From BMS3Bbin07 sp036244995 (GTDB lineage: Bacteria; Nitrospirota; Thermodesulfovibrionia; Thermodesulfovibrionales; JdFR-85): DNA of 5,477 nucleotides. The position numbers and the translations under genes are program-made. The stretch lies in the NCBI GenBank assembly GCA_036244995.1, contig BTTF01000118.1, positions 1 through 5,477 of the forward strand, given 5' to 3'. Positions 4,067 to 5,477 of this stretch are shown here, in pieces (the stretch's first letter is position 1; every line of letters begins with the position of its first letter). The notes beneath the pieces are model-generated. The model searched no databases, was not told where the DNA came from, and worked only from the letters and a program-made list of their open reading frames with translations.

Positions 4067-4807
4067 ATGCATCTTGAAGAATTCGCAGAAGGCAGTTCAT
4101 TTTTGCACAGACTTGACCCGAGGGTAAAGTTTCTGGCCATAATTCCGTACGTCCTGGTTATTGCCATCATGCACGGACAAGAGGGCCCCTTTGCGGCCCT
4201 GTTAGTCTCCACCCTGCTGACAGCCATTGCAAGGCTCGACATGAGAAAACTCCTCAGCAGGCTCGTTGCCGTAAATGTGTTTGTATTTCTGTTATGGTTT
4301 TTTATTCCTTTCAGTTATCCCGGAGAAACAGTCTTTCAGCTCGGCCCGCTGACAGCTACCCGGGAGGGTATCCTCTATGCCCTCTCCATCACATTGAAGA
4401 CCAACGCCATCGTGCTTGCAACCATAGCAATCCTTGGCACCTCGGAGGTCTTCTCACTTGCCCATGCACTTATTCACCTGAAGGTACCTGACAAGCTTGT
4501 CCACTTATTCTTTTTCTTCTACAGGTATATAACCGTCTTGCACGAGGAATACAGCAGGCTGAAGAATGCCATGCTGATACGGTGTTTCAAGGCAGGCACA
4601 AACATGCATACATACAGGACATACGCGTATCTCGTGGGAATGCTGATTGTCAGGAGTTATGAGCGCTCCCAGAGGATTTACCAGGCAATGCTGTGCAGGG
4701 GGTTCAGGGGCAGATTCCCTGTAGTAAGCCATTTCAGACTTGGTAAGGCAGATGTGGTGTTCGGTCTGTCAATGGCTGTGACAACGGTCATGCTGGCGAT
4801 TATTTAA
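4067..4807 (+). CDS. nikQ: NikQ/CbiQ, transmembrane T component of ECF transporter
   Basis: The EcfT-type membrane scaffold couples ATP hydrolysis by NikO to NikM. At 246 residues it has the usual CbiQ length. The opening MHLEEFAEGSSFLHRLDPRVK is the family N-terminus (LDPR at 16-19). Hydrophobic helices occur at about 22-36, 40-55, 66-82, 105-123 and 228-246. The two coupling motifs that dock into the ATPase are visible: NAMLIRCF (167-174, R172) and AMLCRGF (207-213, R211). The first reads R-C rather than the usual R-G. The ATG at 4067 is fixed by homology, yet no Shine-Dalgarno precedes it; the upstream bases are repeat sequence and TTTATAAAA. Six bases separate its stop from the nikO ATG. 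Confidence 0.93.
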   Translation: MHLEEFAEGSSFLHRLDPRVKFLAIIPYVLVIAIMHGQEGPFAALLVSTLLTAIARLDMRKLLSRLVAVNVFVFLLWFFIPFSYPGETVFQLGPLTATREGILYALSITLKTNAIVLATIAILGTSEVFSLAHALIHLKVPDKLVHLFFFFYRYITVLHEEYSRLKNAMLIRCFKAGTNMHTYRTYAYLVGMLIVRSYERSQRIYQAMLCRGFRGRFPVVSHFRLGKADVVFGLSMAVTTVMLAII

Positions 4808-4813
4808 AAATTA

Positions 4814-5476
4814 ATGGATAGCGAGGTGAACTTGATAGAACTACGGAATTTGAGTTTCACTTACCCCTATGGAAAGCAGGTCTTTAAGGACCTGAATTTC
4901 TCATTGAAAAAGGGTGACAGGGTCGGCCTGATCGGGCCCAATGGCGCCGGAAAGACCACCCTGTTTCATCTTGTAATGGGTTTGTTAAGGCCCGGGTCCG
5001 GAGAAATAAGCATATTTGACAAGGTAAGGAAAACAGAAGAGGATTTCAGCGAGGTGAGACAGAAGATCGGGCTGCTGTTTCAGGACTCTGATGACCAGCT
5101 CTTCAGCCCGACTGTTGAGGAGGATATTGCGTTTGGCCCATTGAACCTCGGCAAATCCCATAAGGAAGCCCGGATTATTGTAAGAGAGACCTGTGAGGCC
5201 CTGGGACTTGAAGGTTTTGAAAAAAAGGTAACCTACCGCCTCTCGGGTGGCGAGAAGAGGCTTGTTGCCCTTGCCACGGTTGTGGCAATGAATCCGGAGT
5301 GTTTTCTGCTTGATGAGCCAACTGCCGGGCTTGATGAGACAACAAGGGAGAGATTCCTGAGCTACCTGAAGGGACACGTAGATACCTATATAATTATCAG
5401 TCATTCCCATGAGTTTTTAAAAGGTGCAACAGACAGGGTTTACAGGTTGAATGAGGGCAGAATCACGCTTGTTTAA
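4814..5476 (+). CDS. nikO: NikO/CbiO, ATPase of the nickel/cobalt ECF transporter
   Basis: This cytoplasmic ABC ATPase drives the transporter through NikQ. All landmarks are present: Walker A GPNGAGKT (41-48), Q-loop Q90 in LLFQDSDDQLFSPTVEEDIAFGPLNLG, signature LSGGEK (143-148), Walker B FLLDEP (164-169, E168), D-loop AGLD (171-174) and switch histidine H197 in IISHSHE. At 220 residues it is short beside typical CbiO proteins of about 250-280, lacking a C-terminal extension. That is common for single-CbiO nickel systems. The ATG at 4814 has no ribosome site. An in-frame TTG at 4832 does, and would give a start at MIELRNLSFTYP, as in many relatives. The gene ends one base before the window edge, and no terminator is visible. 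Confidence 0.93.
   Translation: MDSEVNLIELRNLSFTYPYGKQVFKDLNFSLKKGDRVGLIGPNGAGKTTLFHLVMGLLRPGSGEISIFDKVRKTEEDFSEVRQKIGLLFQDSDDQLFSPTVEEDIAFGPLNLGKSHKEARIIVRETCEALGLEGFEKKVTYRLSGGEKRLVALATVVAMNPECFLLDEPTAGLDETTRERFLSYLKGHVDTYIIISHSHEFLKGATDRVYRLNEGRITLV
4823..4829 (+). promoter_or_regulatory. Shine-Dalgarno-like GAGGTGA inside the nikO 5' end
   Basis: GAGGTGA matches the extended anti-Shine-Dalgarno, and its GAGG lies five bases before an in-frame TTG (4832-4834). The ATG at 4814 is preceded only by AT-rich sequence. The true nikO start may therefore be TTG 4832 (214 residues). Confidence 0.45.
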
Positions 5477-5477
5477 A

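Noticed and set aside
4985..5410. 141-residue minus-strand open frame opposite nikO
   Set aside because: It is antisense to all the ATPase motifs of nikO and shows no motif of its own.

Overview
The window holds one minus-strand biotin gene, a gene-free spacer rich in repeats, and a plus-strand five-gene nickel/cobalt uptake operon. The first 47 bases look like the tail of a plus-strand gene, probably an MsbA-type ABC exporter, running convergently toward bioA. Exported proteins with classical signal peptides, an MsbA-like tail and a transporter order K-M-L-Q-O suggest a Gram-negative anaerobe of the Desulfobacterota or Nitrospirota type. That placement is an inference from gene content and repeat style and cannot be settled from this sequence alone.

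Layout: (1) 1-47, exporter C-terminus. (2) 62-1423 minus, bioA (7,8-diaminopelargonate synthase), with a hairpin terminator spanning its stop codon. It has an extended -10 promoter just upstream, overlapped by a perfect 10-bp inverted repeat that also contains its Shine-Dalgarno. (3) 1424-1888, no gene. This stretch holds the bioA promoter/operator, a 9-bp CGCAGAT repeat and a plus-strand promoter candidate whose -35/-10 spacer is a perfect 19-bp palindrome. It also has two rho-independent terminator-like hairpins on the plus strand, four CCAYGAAGG mini-hairpins, and an imperfect long inverted repeat made of ACGAAT decamers. (4) 1889-5476, nikK, nikM, nikL, nikQ and nikO, the energy-coupling-factor (ECF) transporter layout predicted for nickel in comparative genomics.

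How the operon works: NikM is the metal-binding membrane S component, NikQ the T component and NikO the ATPase. NikK (secreted, DUF4198) and NikL (N- and C-terminal membrane anchors around a periplasmic domain) stand in for the small NikN/CbiN partner. All three extracytoplasmic components carry or expose a histidine at the extreme N-terminus.

The most unusual signal is heptanucleotide repeats. Eight in-phase heptamers encode the start of the NikL signal peptide, five more encode its linker, and the nikL-nikQ gap is almost entirely repeats. These look like insertions of short tandemly repeated sequence into a working operon.
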